From assembly GCA_018296165.2 (NCBI GenBank), contig JACKQL020000132.1, forward strand, positions 55,991 to 119,990: DNA of 64,000 bases, in the 5' to 3' direction. Positions 55,031-63,787 of the stretch are shown here, in pieces (positions within the stretch are counted from its first letter, which is position 1; every line of letters begins with the position of its first letter). The translations under genes and the position numbers were made by a program. Source of the stretch: Termitomyces sp. T153 (lineage: Eukaryota > Basidiomycota > Agaricomycetes > Agaricales > Lyophyllaceae). The notes beneath the pieces were generated by a model, which did not search any database, was not told where the DNA came from, and saw only the letters and a list, made by a program, of their open reading frames with translations.

Positions 55031-56254
55031 CTAAAAATCCTCCTCTAGCTCTGGAGGTGAGGTGCACATGCTGGCTTTCTCCAAGGTCAACTCTGACATG
55101 GGCTCATCCAGCAACAGAGCTCTGGCAGCATCTTTTGTGGCCAAGAGCTGCAGGAGAAGTTCTTCCTGCTCTGCTATGGAGAGGTAGCATACCTCCAGGC
55201 CCAGGGGACAGTACCACACAAAGTGCCTGGGCTTCTTGCATCTCCAGCACAACAGCAGGGCTGTGCAGAGTTGTTGGGCCACATCCACATCCATGGGGAT
55301 CCCCAGTAGTAGAGGACACACTGTGGGGGTAGCTGGAGTGAGGGCCGGCACTGAGTGAGTAGGCATAGGGTGGCAGAGGTTGCTGAGCAGAGCAGGGCAC
55401 AGCATAGAATGGGGGTGGCAGAGCTCCCTCTATATCTCCATGAGTTGCTATTGGTCCTGGGCCACCTCATACCATGATGCAATCTTTTCATTGTTGGGGT
55501 GATCCTCTGCCAGATTGTCAATGCATTCCACCAAGGCGGGGTGCAAGCTGTCCCAGAAGGTGAGGCATAATTGGAGGCTGTTGGGGTAGGTGGCCTGTTC
55601 AACCAGGGCTCAGAACAAGTCAATGTACTCATCCAAAATACACTTTCCTTATCTGTACTGCTCCCTGTCATGCAGCATCGGTGCTGCTATCTTGGCAGGG
55701 TCTAACAGGAAAAACTCCATGTGAAAGTCCTTCTCAAAGTCAGCCCAGTCCAGAAAGCTCCCCACACCTCCAGGACAGCAGAAAACTTGCAGCACATAAG
55801 TGGAGGCACATCTAGTCTTCATGTATGACAGCACCCAGGCTATTTTCAATGCATCAGAGTCAAAAGCATCCCTGCTGAGGTGGATGTAGGTGAGGCAGGA
55901 CTGTAGAAATCACTCCCTGCCAGATTGGGCACTGTTGTATGCATCTGGCAGTGCCAAACAAGGGATCTGCAGCTATAAGATCACTGGAGCTACTGGAGTA
56001 GGTGCTGTGGCAGGTGGAACTGGTTCTGCTGCCACAGGAGGGGCAGAGTTAGGGCTTAGGCATTTTAGCAGTGCCTGGAGGGATTGGGAGATAAGATCTG
56101 TTGTGTAGTGGAGGGTAGAAAGTTTGGTTGTATAGTGGGTGAGAGATGATTGCATTAATTGCACTTGGGTCTCTAGGTGGAGCAGGTGAGTCCAGGCTTT
56201 GTCCTGCAAGGCTGGGGCCTCTGAGAGTGTGTCTGGATTGGCAAGCTGAGACAT
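55031..56254 (-). pseudogene. Gag of LTR-7
   Basis: Starts at ATG 56254 (MSQLANPDTLSEAPALQ), LLHLETQVQLMQ, core with MKIAWVLSYMKTRCASTYVL near 55849, then REQY, DEYI-like parts, and the CCHC region CWRCKKPRHFVWYC near 55245 (Gly to Arg in the knuckle). It ends PELEEDF-stop at 55031. Several stops. Confidence 0.8.
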
Positions 56255-56360
56255 AGAACTCTGCAATGCTTAATCCTGGTGGAGAAGTGGCAGATAACAG
56301 CTTGGAGGTTCCTTGCAGCTCTGTGGGGCTTCCAGGCCAGTTTTAGGAGACTTGTTCTGC

Positions 56361-56730
56361 TGTAAGGGCAACCTCTGGTGTGGCGAATCAGAGTCATGCA
56401 GCTAGCAGAGGGGAATCCAAAGTAGATTAGCAGAGTAGACAACAATACAAATCAGTAACTAATCACTTAGCAGAGGAGAATCTAAAGAGAACTAGTCTAA
56501 GGATCCCCACTGCTTGGTACAGTGCATCAGCAGGTGGCAGAGGCATGGGAACTACTGTACAGGTGACTGGAATTACTCCTAACCCTAGAGCAATGGTTGC
56601 TGAGGTAATATGGAGAACTCCACAGTTCTCTGGAGATCTCTGCAGTTCCAGAAAGAGCCATGGAGGTGTTAAACAAGCTGTGGAGGTGCTGGAGCCAGTC
56701 ATGGAGGTTGGAAATGGAAGTTTCCTAACA
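56361..56730 (-). repeat. 5' LTR of LTR-7
   Basis: 370 bp, TGTAAGGGCA...TTTCCTAACA on the plus strand. The LTR-5 sequence continues at 56731 with the duplication CATCT. Confidence 0.9.
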
Positions 56731-57418
56731 CATCTACACTAAAACTCTGGAGGAGCATTGCTAGGTCACATGCATTGTCTTGGAATGCCTCCACCACCAC
56801 CAGCTCTATTTCAAGCCTGAGAAGTGTGAATTTGAGCAGACCAAGGTGGAGTACCTGGGTTTGATCATTTTGCATGGAATGGCAGAGATGGACTCCATTA
56901 AAGTGGCAGGTGTAGCAGAGTGGCCTGAGCCAAGGAACAAGAAGGAAGTGCAGGCCTTTCTTGGCTTTGTCAATTTCTACTGGAGGTTCATACAGGATTT
57001 TTCCCACCATGCATGCCTCCTCTTTGACCTCACAGTTAAGAATATGGCATGGCAGTGGGAGCCCCCACAGCAAGCTGCCTTTGATGCCCTCAAGCAAGCA
57101 GTGACCTTGAAGCCAGTCCTCCTGTTCTCTGATGATGATTTTCCATTCCATGTAGCAGTGGATAGCTCAGACTTCGCTACAGGAGCAGTCCTCTCCCAGC
57201 AGTCAAAGGAGAATGGCAAATGGCATCCAGTAGCCTTCTATTCCAAGAGCCTTAATGCAGTGGAACAGAACTATGAGATCTATAACAAGGAAATGCTGGC
57301 AATTATTCAGTCCTTTGAAGAATGGTGGCATTTCCTTGAAAGTGCCCAGCATAAGTTTGAAGTCTGGACAGACCACAAGAACCTTGAGTACTTCTGTTCT
57401 GCTAAGAGTTATAGGTAG
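56731..57418 (+). pseudogene. RT thumb and RNase H of LTR-5
   Basis: After the duplication the frame goes YTKTLEEHC-like, then ECLHHHQLYFKPEKCEFEQ, VEYLGLIILHGMAEMDSIKV, VQAFLGFVNFYWRFIQDFSHHA, then RNase H with VAVDSSDFATGAVLSQQ and YEIYNKEMLAIIQSFEEWWHFLE. The interval 56780-57418 is fully open (212 codons). Cut at 57418, just after VWTDHKNLEYFCSAKSYR. Confidence 0.85.
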
Positions 57419-57436
57419 CATCATGTGATACTACCA

Positions 57437-57497
<61 letters not shown>
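57437..57497. repeat. (AAT)20 microsatellite
   Basis: 61 bp of uninterrupted AAT repeats between the broken LTR-5 and Hel-3. 57498-57550 is AT-rich linker. Confidence 0.95.
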
Positions 57498-57550
57498 GAA
57501 TTAGTGTTATATAGAATTAATAGAATATATAATGAAGAGCCTGTTACACA

Positions 57551-57925
57551 ATCAAGATGATCAGTATCACCTGGACCATACCATTCTTTTTGGAAAGCAC
57601 TCTGATGTAGAGGATATCAACTCAGAAGTTCTGCAGAGATGTTCAGGAGAAGAGAAAATCTTGCAGAGTGCAGACTCTATTATATCTGATGATGGGAATC
57701 CTAATGGCCTTGGATTGTATCTGATGGAATACCTCAACTCTTTCAGAGCCAGTAGTTTGCCTTTGGCTAAATTGGCTCTGAAGATTGGTGTTCCTGTCAT
57801 GCTGCTCAGGAATCTGGATACAACTAAAGGACTTTGCAATGGGACAAGAATGACTGTCACCCACATCAGCCACCAGTTTTTGCACATGGCCAACTTTGTA
57901 TTGTACTTTCTCAATGCACATTAGG
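57551..57925 (+). pseudogene. Helicase C-terminal fragment in Hel-3
   Basis: Open frame with DVEDINSEVLQRCSG, SADSIISDDGNPNGLGLYLMEYLNS, SLPLAKLALKIGVPVMLLRNLDTTKGLCNGTRMTVTHIS: the part of PIF1-type helicases between motifs IV and V. It lacks motif VI because of an internal deletion. Confidence 0.75.
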
Positions 57926-58237
57926 AGATTGTATCAAAGTCATTTTGGCCTGAGAAAACACATCAAGAAAGAATGCAAATATTATGAGCTTTAGCACCTA
58001 ATGTATATAGTATGACAGTGTAATATAGATATTCTGAATAATTTAGAATAATTTAGAAATGTAAGTGTGACAGTTTGATTATCTACTGGGTTATACTAAC
58101 TTCGATGATTCTTAGCATCTTTAATATATACCAGTGGATGTTGTACTATTTTTTTTAATAATTTAATATAGATACATGATTGATTTATATATAGAATTTC
58201 ATTATTGAATTGAAATAGAAAAGGAATAGTCAGTAAA

Positions 58238-58522
58238 CAAAATACAAAAACAAAGTGATGTTGAGTCTAGATCTTAGCATTGAAATAAAACAATACAAAA
58301 GACCTAACCAAACAAAGTGAGGTTGGGTCTGGATCTTAGCATTGAATTATCAATTACAAAGACCTAACTGAACAAAGTGAGGTTGGGTCTGGATCTTAGC
58401 ATTGGATTAACAAATACAAAGACCTGACCAAATGAAGTCAGGTTGGGTTTGGATCTCAACATTAAGTTAGAATATTGAGGACCTAACTGAATGAAGTGAG
58501 GTTGGGTCTGGGACTTAGCAAG
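58238..58522 (+). repeat. Subterminal tandem repeats of Hel-3
   Basis: Five imperfect units of about 57 bp with aagtgaggttgggtctgg and cttagcattga, like those of Hel-2. Confidence 0.75.
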
Positions 58523-58558
58523 AGCTACAGGTCCATGCCAAAGGCATGGACCATAGCT
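58523..58558 (+). other. Helitron 3' terminal hairpin (Hel-3)
   Basis: AGCTAcaGGTCCATGCC and GGCATGGACCatAGCT around AAA. Ten central pairs are perfect. Confidence 0.85.
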
Positions 58559-58560
58559 CG

Positions 58561-59006
58561 TCATCAATGGATGATGATTCTTGGATTATGCCTTGTGGTT
58601 TGTGGGAAGGAACCTCAGTGACCTGCTGAGAGTTTAGCAGTATGAATTTGACCTGCACTGGCAACACACTGACTCAGGATGTCTTTGACGCAGATTTTGA
58701 TGTGGCAAAGAATACTGAATTTTGCCGAGCTTTGGCAGAGGGCCAAGTTGAAGCGGCATCGTCGGCGGCCATCGCTGCATTCACCGTGTCTGGGCGGAGC
58801 AGTTGTGAAACAATTTTTCCCTTTACCCCTGTGATATCACAAAAGCCAAGTAGAAGAAAAGCGGCGTCGAGGGAGCTAATACATGACACATGTGCCTGCT
58901 TCCCATACTCGCCTCGCGTCAAGTTGACAGAACTCAATCCAAGTTGAATTCATTGAACAGGCACCCTTAATGTAAATGGAACGTCACTGGTTGTATAATA
59001 TCAATC
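58561..59006. other. Flank between Hel-3 and Ngaro element; CpG-rich part
   Basis: 58680-58990 keeps many CpGs (gcggcatcgtcggcggccatcg type) and has open frames on both strands (58642-58947 plus, 58937-58674 minus). Neither resembles a known protein. It may be a piece of a host gene or a young element. Confidence 0.35.
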
Positions 59007-59010
59007 GTCA

Positions 59011-59128
59011 CGATCAAAAGCCTTTGATCGACGTCTATGTAAGCGGCACGACCCTCCCTCGATCGTGCCTAACGCGTCGCGTACGCCCTCCTATCATATC
59101 ACACCATTGTCGCACTGTTGACAATGGT
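59011..59128 (+). promoter_or_regulatory. Three consecutive perfect hairpins in A1
   Basis: Hairpin 1: CGATCAAA/TTTGATCG, loop 4 (59011-59030). Hairpin 2: GGCACGA/TCGTGCC, loop 11 (59045-59069). Hairpin 3: ACCATTGTC/GACAATGGT, loop 8 (59103-59128). All are repeated in A2. Confidence 0.85.
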
Positions 59129-59158
59129 CGCTTTGTCTTTTTCTCTCGACGGACTTTG

Positions 59159-59165
59159 TATATAA
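59159..59165 (+). promoter_or_regulatory. TATA box of Ngaro element
   Basis: TATATAA in A1, about 320 bp before the ORF1 start; again at 63545-63551 in A2. It is the only TATA-like site in A. Confidence 0.5.
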
Positions 59166-59190
59166 TCTCAGCTACAGCTTCCCCTGTCCT

Positions 59191-59285
59191 CGTCCTGCTT
59201 CCTTTTCCCCACTGACATAGAGCTCGTCAGGTCTGTTATAACTCACGTCCTGCTTCCTTTTCCCCACTGACATAGAGCTCGTCAG
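59191..59285 (+). repeat. 40-bp direct repeat inside A1
   Basis: The block cgtcctgcttcc...ctcgtcag occurs twice with a 55-bp period; the same in A2. Confidence 0.85.
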
Positions 59286-59476
59286 TCCTTTTGGACTCGA
59301 TTCTTTCTCTCCGCAGGACGCGTCTTTTAGCAGGCACCACGTGTACATTGAGTCGTCTTCGCCTCCCAAACGGTCGGTTTGCCCCAGCAAGCTACCGTCA
59401 AACACCATCCCCTCCTCCATCACCTTTATCGTCACATCTTCCTTCACTTACACCTTCACCAACACAGTCTGCAGCC

Positions 59477-60346
59477 ATGCCCGAGCTTGACCAGCCAGGA
59501 GCCAGCCCCGATCCCTTGGAATTTCAGCCGCAGGACACGACGACAACTCAAAGCAGTGATGCCGCGCTTGCTGGCATGATGACCATGTTTCGGGCTTTTG
59601 CTGCCCTGGCGAACCAGTCTCCAGGCCTCACGACGCCTCTTGCAACCCAAGTCAACCCCCCACCTTCGTTCCCAGCCTTCATTTCCACGGATCAGTCTCC
59701 CGCTGGTAAGTCCTTACCTGCGCTCTTTCCCGCTATTGAGACAAGCACGCTCCTGGACATTGCCCGGCACGAGTTCCGCCCTCTGGACTTGTGCAAACTT
59801 GACCCTACGTCAAAGTTTCGTCGTGCGGACATGGAGCGCACTGACTCCAATGGCACGAGATTTACTGGCACCAAAGACTACCCGACATTCCATAACCTTC
59901 TCATCCCCTTGACCACGTATTTCTCTGTCCTCCAGGCATTTGCAGCCTCTTCTGGTGATGCGCACGCCACATTCGTCATAGGCCATGGAGCTGCCAGGTA
60001 CATCTCCCACCTCACGAGTCTTAACCAGAAGTATGAGTGGACGGCAGTCCTCCAATACCATGTCCATTTCCACCTCAGCCGTCGTCAAGAAATGCTCACC
60101 GGGTCTTATGCAGGCTGGGCAAGGCCTGACGACTTACTTTTGACAGAATTCTGCCTAGGGAATGCACGTGCAATGAGCTCTGTGCGCAAGTCTACAGGGA
60201 GGCGAGATCGGGATGTCAGCTCCGAAACCTGCTTTGCATACAATAAAGGCTCCTGCACCATTTCCCCATGCCCTGATGGTCGTGTCCACAAATGTCGCAA
60301 ATGTGGAGCTAAAGACCATCCAGAGAAGGATTGCAAGAAGACATGA
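59477..60346 (+). CDS. Gag-like ORF1 of Ngaro element
   Basis: 289 codons from ATG 59477 (MPELDQPGASPDPLEF); the frame is open farther upstream into A1, but this is the first good ATG after the repeat. The N-terminus is Pro/Ser/Gln-rich and the middle globular (TRFTGTKDYPTFHNLLIPLTTYF, VLQYHVHFHLSRRQEM). The C-terminus has a Cys/His pair of motifs, CFAYNKGSCTISPC...HKC and CRKCGAKDHPEKDC (CCHC). It would bind element RNA. It stops at TGA 60344-60346 and the RT frame follows in the same reading frame, see ORF2. Confidence 0.85.
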   Translation: MPELDQPGASPDPLEFQPQDTTTTQSSDAALAGMMTMFRAFAALANQSPGLTTPLATQVNPPPSFPAFISTDQSPAGKSLPALFPAIETSTLLDIARHEFRPLDLCKLDPTSKFRRADMERTDSNGTRFTGTKDYPTFHNLLIPLTTYFSVLQAFAASSGDAHATFVIGHGAARYISHLTSLNQKYEWTAVLQYHVHFHLSRRQEMLTGSYAGWARPDDLLLTEFCLGNARAMSSVRKSTGRRDRDVSSETCFAYNKGSCTISPCPDGRVHKCRKCGAKDHPEKDCKKT

Positions 60347-62521
60347 AGGCGCGTCGTGGTGGGCACACGACCCACCAAGCAGGTTTTATCCACGGTCTCG
60401 GTCTCATTGTCTTCCCCTGCCTCGACACTTCCCCCTCCTCCTTCTGAAAATTTCACCTCAGACCTTCCAAATTCTCATCTCTTTCCTTCGGGCTCAGCAC
60501 CACTGCGTCCCAACACTGATCCTCGTTGCAACAATACTTTGCTTCGACCTCCTTCATCCGCCCCCATCTCCTCCCCCCTTGTAATTGATGCTTGGCGGTA
60601 CTATCTTCTTGATTATCCAGATCCTGTATTCGTATCCTCATTGCTCAATATAATTAAATTTGGTGCCTCTATCGGATTCGTTGGTGAAGATCACCCCCAG
60701 TCATGTGTCAATCTCAAATCGGCACTTGACAACAAGGAATTCGTTGATGCTGCCGTGCATTCCCTCATTGAACAGTCTCATGCTGTGGGCCCTTTTGATT
60801 CCCCTCCTCTTCCGGATTTCCGCTGCTCACCGCTGGGCTCAGTGAGCCGCAAGAGAAACCCTGGAAAGCTGCGCTTAATTAATCATTTGTCGTGGCCAGA
60901 AGAGTCCTCGGTCAACAATGGCATACCTGACAGCGAAGGTCATATCGTATATGATATGTTCGGAAAAGCTCTTGAGGACCTGCGGTACCTTGGCCATGGT
61001 GCGTTGATGGCCAAGCTTGACCTTAAGGACGCTTTTCGCCACATCCCCATTCGGCAGGAAGATTGGCACTTTCTTGGCTTTAGTTGGGGCTCAAAATTCT
61101 ATTATCTCGTCGTACTGGCTTTTGGCTTGAAGTCTGCGCCGTATATCTTCAACCTCTTTGCAGAGGCTCTTCACTGGATCATCCAGCGCCATATTCCGGC
61201 TTATCTCCGTCATTATCTTGATGATTTTCTCCTTATGTTCTCCCCACTGTCACCTCCGTCACTGTCAAATGCAGCAGTTGAATGGGTCTCTGGCCTTGGA
61301 AGGGAGCTGGGGCTCTCCTTCCAAGATTCCAAAACGATATGGCCAACTACCAAGCTTGAGTTTCTTGGATTGGAAATTGATTCTGTCGCGATGGAGGCTC
61401 GTTTACCTCCAGAAAAGCTGGCATACTTATTAGAACTACTGGAAGCATGGTCATCTCGACGAGTCTGCTCCCTCCTCGAGCTGCAGGAGCTTATGGGTTT
61501 CTTACAATTTGCTTCTCAAGTCATCCCGCATTCAAGAACCTTCCTCCGACGTCTCTTTGATTTCTCTAGTTCCTTCAAGTCCCCGTTTGCTGTGCGCCAT
61601 ATTCCCAAGTCTGCTGCATCTGACATTCGCTGGTGGACGACGTTCAGCGCATCATGGAATGGCATTATGCTAATAAACCCATCGAGGCTTTGTGTGTCGG
61701 TCTACACAGATGCGAGTGGGCGGAAGGGCCTGGGAGGAGTTGTTTTGAACCAGTGGTTCTCTGCAAGAGTCCCTCGACGTTTCAGGAACCGCGATATCCA
61801 ATTTAAAGAGATCTTTGCAATTCTTCACGCGATTCTCTGCTGGGGAGACACATGGAGTGGGCATCACGTAGTTTTCTTCTGTGACAACTCAGCCGTGGTA
61901 GCTTGGCTCACAACGGGAACGGCAAACTCTGTCCATAGCATGCAAGTCTTAAGGACTATCACCATGCTCGCTGCTTGTCTCAATTTTTCTTTTTCTCCTG
62001 TTTGGATTCCGTCTGAAGAAAACGCGCTTGCTGACGCTGCCTCTCGCTTTCAGTACAGCAGATTATTCCAGCTCGCTCCAGACCTTCCCCGCGTACCCTC
62101 AGCACGGAAATCCCAACTTATTGGTTTGAAGCGCACGCTAACTTGTCGCCTCGAGCAGCCTTCTACCTGTGGCATGGACTGGCCACGAGCACCAGGAAGA
62201 CCTACTCAACCGGTCAAAAATCATACATCGACTTCTGCCGCCTCACCCCTAGCGTCCTCAGCGAGCCTGGGCGCTACCTCCCTGCCACAGACCGAGCTAT
62301 CGTCGAATGGGTTTGCTCCCTCGGGGATCGGGCCCTCCAGCCCAAGACCATCAAAAGCTACCTCTCCGCTGTCCGTTCCCTCCACGTCGACGAGGGCCTT
62401 CCCTTTGGAGCCTGTGAGTCAGAGACAGTACGTAGAGTCATTCGGGGCATCAAGCGGTACCATGGCGAGCGCGAGCGTAACCCCAAACAGCCTATCACAC
62501 TCGGCATCCTGCAGAAACTAG
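60347..62521 (+). CDS. RT and RNase H (ORF2) of Ngaro element
   Basis: Directly in frame with ORF1 after one TGA, with no ATG before about 60955. RT: GSVSRKRNPGKLRLINHLSWP (60840), LMAKLDLKDAFRHIPI (61005), VLAFGLKSAPYIFNLFAEAL (61110), HYLDDFLLMF (61210). RNase H: VYTDASGRKGLGG (61702), FKEIFAILHAI (61804), FCDNSAVVAWL (61879) and ENALADAASRF (62020), so Asp, Glu, Asp, Asp are present. The domain part ends near 62142; the frame then runs on to 62521 through the recombinase region in the wrong frame. It copies element RNA into DNA. Expression probably needs readthrough of the TGA, unless that codon is a mutation of CGA. Confidence 0.88.
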   Translation, partial: RRVVVGTRPTKQVLSTVSVSLSSPASTLPPPPSENFTSDLPNSHLFPSGSAPLRPNTDPRCNNTLLRPPSSAPISSPLVIDAWRYYLLDYPDPVFVSSLLNIIKFGASIGFVGEDHPQSCVNLKSALDNKEFVDAAVHSLIEQSHAVGPFDSPPLPDFRCSPLGSVSRKRNPGKLRLINHLSWPEESSVNNGIPDSEGHIVYDMFGKALEDLRYLGHGALMAKLDLKDAFRHIPIRQEDWHFLGFSWGSKFYYLVVLAFGLKSAPYIFNLFAEALHWIIQRHIPAYLRHYLDDFLLMFSPLSPPSLSNAAVEWVSGLGRELGLSFQDSKTIWPTTKLEFLGLEIDSVAMEARLPPEKLAYLLELLEAWSSRRVCSLLELQELMGFLQFASQVIPHSRTFLRRLFDFSSSFKSPFAVRHIPKSAASDIRWWTTFSASWNGIMLINPSRLCVSVYTDASGRKGLGGVVLNQWFSARVPRRFRNRDIQFKEIFAILHAILCWGDTWSGHHVVFFCDNSAVVAWLTTGTANSVHSMQVLRTITMLAACLNFSFSPVWIPSEENALADAASRFQYSRLFQLAPDLPRVPSARKSQLIGLKRTLTCRLEQPSTCGMDWPRAPGRPTQPVKNHTSTSAASPLASSASLGATSLPQTELSSNGFAPSGIGPSSPRPSKATSPLSVPSTSTRAFPLEPVSQRQYVESFGASSGTMASASVTPNSLSHSASCRN

Positions 62522-63180
62522 CATCAGTTGCAGGCGATCTTTCAAGCCCATTCGAAGCTTCCTTTGATGCAGCATTTAAAACGGCATGGGCTGGATTTCT
62601 GCGCTGTGGTGAGTTTACGCTTGGGCGTAACGAGAGGTTTAGCCCTGTATCCCACCTCACACGTGGGTCCGTCACATTCCTTCCATCCTTTGAATCCCCT
62701 TCCCATGTCAGGATTGACCTCCCCGCCTCTAAAACTGACCCATTTCGCAAAGGCGTAACCATCTTGCTGGCGAGAGCGCCCCCTAATTCCTCCACTTGCC
62801 CGGTCTCAGCACTCCATACACTCTTTGTGGTCGATCCCAAGCCATGTGATGCTGCACTCTTTTCAAACCCGGACGGCTCGCCCCTTTCCCGTGAGATTTT
62901 TATTGACACGCTGAAAAGGCGGCTCTTGGACTGTGGCACCGACCCTTCGCAATACTCAGGCCATAGCTTCCGCCGTGGTGCAGCCACAGCCGCTGCTGCA
63001 GTGGGGTACGCCGATCATGAAATTCAGCTACTCGGGCGTTGGCGTAGCGATGCCTTCAAGCTATACATTGACATCCCACGAGAGCGAATCTTGAGCCTCT
63101 CTTCACGTCTCCACTTGGCCGCTCCTCACGCGCACAATTTCGAGCCTCCGTCTCTGCTGTTCGCTCCTTCCATGGCTTGA
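62143..63180 (+). CDS. Tyrosine recombinase of Ngaro element
   Basis: 345 codons, no internal ATG apart from the penultimate codon, so it is not an independent ORF. It lies -1 to the RT frame and takes over at RTLT/SPRAAFYLWHGLA. N-terminal SAM-like part: STRKTYSTGQKSYIDFC, ALQPKTIKSYLSAVRSLHV. Catalytic part: AGFLRCGEFT (Arg I, 62590), SGHSFRRGAAT (His-x-x-Arg, 62960), LLGRWRSDAFKLYID (62030 region offset +1000, ending at Tyr 63064). The enzyme would integrate a circular DNA copy through a Tyr-linked intermediate. Intact to its stop at 63178-63180, 5 bp into B1. Confidence 0.9.
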   Translation: MSPRAAFYLWHGLATSTRKTYSTGQKSYIDFCRLTPSVLSEPGRYLPATDRAIVEWVCSLGDRALQPKTIKSYLSAVRSLHVDEGLPFGACESETVRRVIRGIKRYHGERERNPKQPITLGILQKLASVAGDLSSPFEASFDAAFKTAWAGFLRCGEFTLGRNERFSPVSHLTRGSVTFLPSFESPSHVRIDLPASKTDPFRKGVTILLARAPPNSSTCPVSALHTLFVVDPKPCDAALFSNPDGSPLSREIFIDTLKRRLLDCGTDPSQYSGHSFRRGAATAAAAVGYADHEIQLLGRWRSDAFKLYIDIPRERILSLSSRLHLAAPHAHNFEPPSLLFAPSMA

Positions 63181-63386
63181 GTGCGGTTTCCCTCTCGGGA
63201 TTCCGTGCGAGAGAGCTTGGGCGACCAAATATATCTATTTGCTCGCAGACTAATCCGAACTCTCAGAAAATAAAGTGTGAATCAACAGTTCTCCTCCTCT
63301 ACCACTCATCTCCTCGTCCAACTCTCCTCGTCCAACTCTCCTCGTCCAACTCTCCTTCTCACCATCATCTAGCACGGGAGCCCGAC
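63174..63386 (+). repeat. Split direct repeat B1
   Basis: 213 bp equal to B2. Includes AATAAA (63269-63274) and three copies of a 14-bp unit (ctcctcgtccaact, 63310-63355). Confidence 0.92.
63269..63274 (+). terminator. Polyadenylation signal in B1
   Basis: AATAAA about 90 bp after the recombinase stop, repeated in B2 at 63883-63888. Probable transcript end signal. Confidence 0.5.
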
Positions 63387-63392
63387 ATAGAT

Positions 63393-63697
63393 GTCACGAT
63401 CAAAAGCCTTTGATCGACGTCTATGTAAGCGGCACGACCCTCCCTCGATCGTGCCTAACGCGTCGCGTACGCCCTCCTATCATATCACACCATTGTCGCA
63501 CTGTTGACAATGGTCGCTTTGTCTTTTTCTCTCGACGGACTTTGTATATAATCTCAGCTACAGCTTCCCCTGTCCTCGTCCTGCTTCCTTTTCCCCACTG
63601 ACATAGAGCTCGTCAGGTCTGTTATAACTCACGTCCTGCTTCCTTTTCCCCACTGACATAGAGCTCGTCAGTCCTTTTGGACTCGATTCTTTCTCTC
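63393..63697 (+). repeat. Split direct repeat A2
   Basis: 305 bp equal to A1; separated from B1 by six bases (atagat). 63698-63787 is a unique 90-bp stretch before B2. Confidence 0.92.
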
Positions 63698-63787
63698 TCC
63701 CACCCCTCATATCCACTTACCCCTCTCATTGTTTTGTTTTTCTCTTGTCTCACGTAGCACTTGTCTCGTACATTACTCGCCTGTGCC

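Larger units (their letters stand above)
51600..56730 (-). mobile_element. LTR-7: gypsy element nested in LTR-5 RT, RNase H deleted
   Basis: Two 370-bp LTRs, TSD CATCT, polypurine tract. From 56.25 kb downward: gag, protease, RT, integrase, chromodomain. Between RT (53384) and integrase (53330) about 1.3 kb are missing compared with LTR-2, including the RT thumb and RNase H. Many transition differences between the LTRs show it is old. Confidence 0.9.
40182..57418 (+). mobile_element. LTR-5: gypsy element split by two nested insertions
   Basis: The pieces are 40182-40920, 49155-51599 and 56731-57418, all plus strand, in the order LTR, gag, protease, RT, RNase H. Leaving out LTR-6 and LTR-7 with one copy of each target duplication makes gag and RT continuous in frame. 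It ends in RNase H at 57418 next to an AAT microsatellite. It is the oldest of the three. Confidence 0.88.
57551..58560 (+). mobile_element. Hel-3: 3' end of a Helitron
   Basis: Begins at the point equivalent to 21781 in Hel-2 and runs to the hairpin and terminus CTCG, followed by T at 58561. It lacks Rep and most of the helicase, plus an internal piece equivalent to 22098-22303. It keeps the 8 bp that Hel-2 has lost near 21988, so it is not a copy of Hel-2 itself. Confidence 0.8.
59007..59311 (+). repeat. Split direct repeat A1
   Basis: Identical to A2 (63393-63697) by reading. Contains three hairpins, a TATATAA box (59159-59165) and a duplicated 40-bp block (59191-59230, 59246-59285). Confidence 0.92.

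Noticed and set aside
57437..57497. Regular repeats resembling a CRISPR-like array
   Set aside because: Simple trinucleotide repeat without spacers, in a eukaryotic genome.
59007..59311. A1 and A2 as ordinary LTRs
   Set aside because: They do not flank the element symmetrically; B1 and B2 interleave, and a tyrosine recombinase replaces the integrase.
62358..62987. Minus-strand ORF of 209 codons
   Set aside because: Shadow of the tyrosine recombinase; codon bias of the plus strand explains it.
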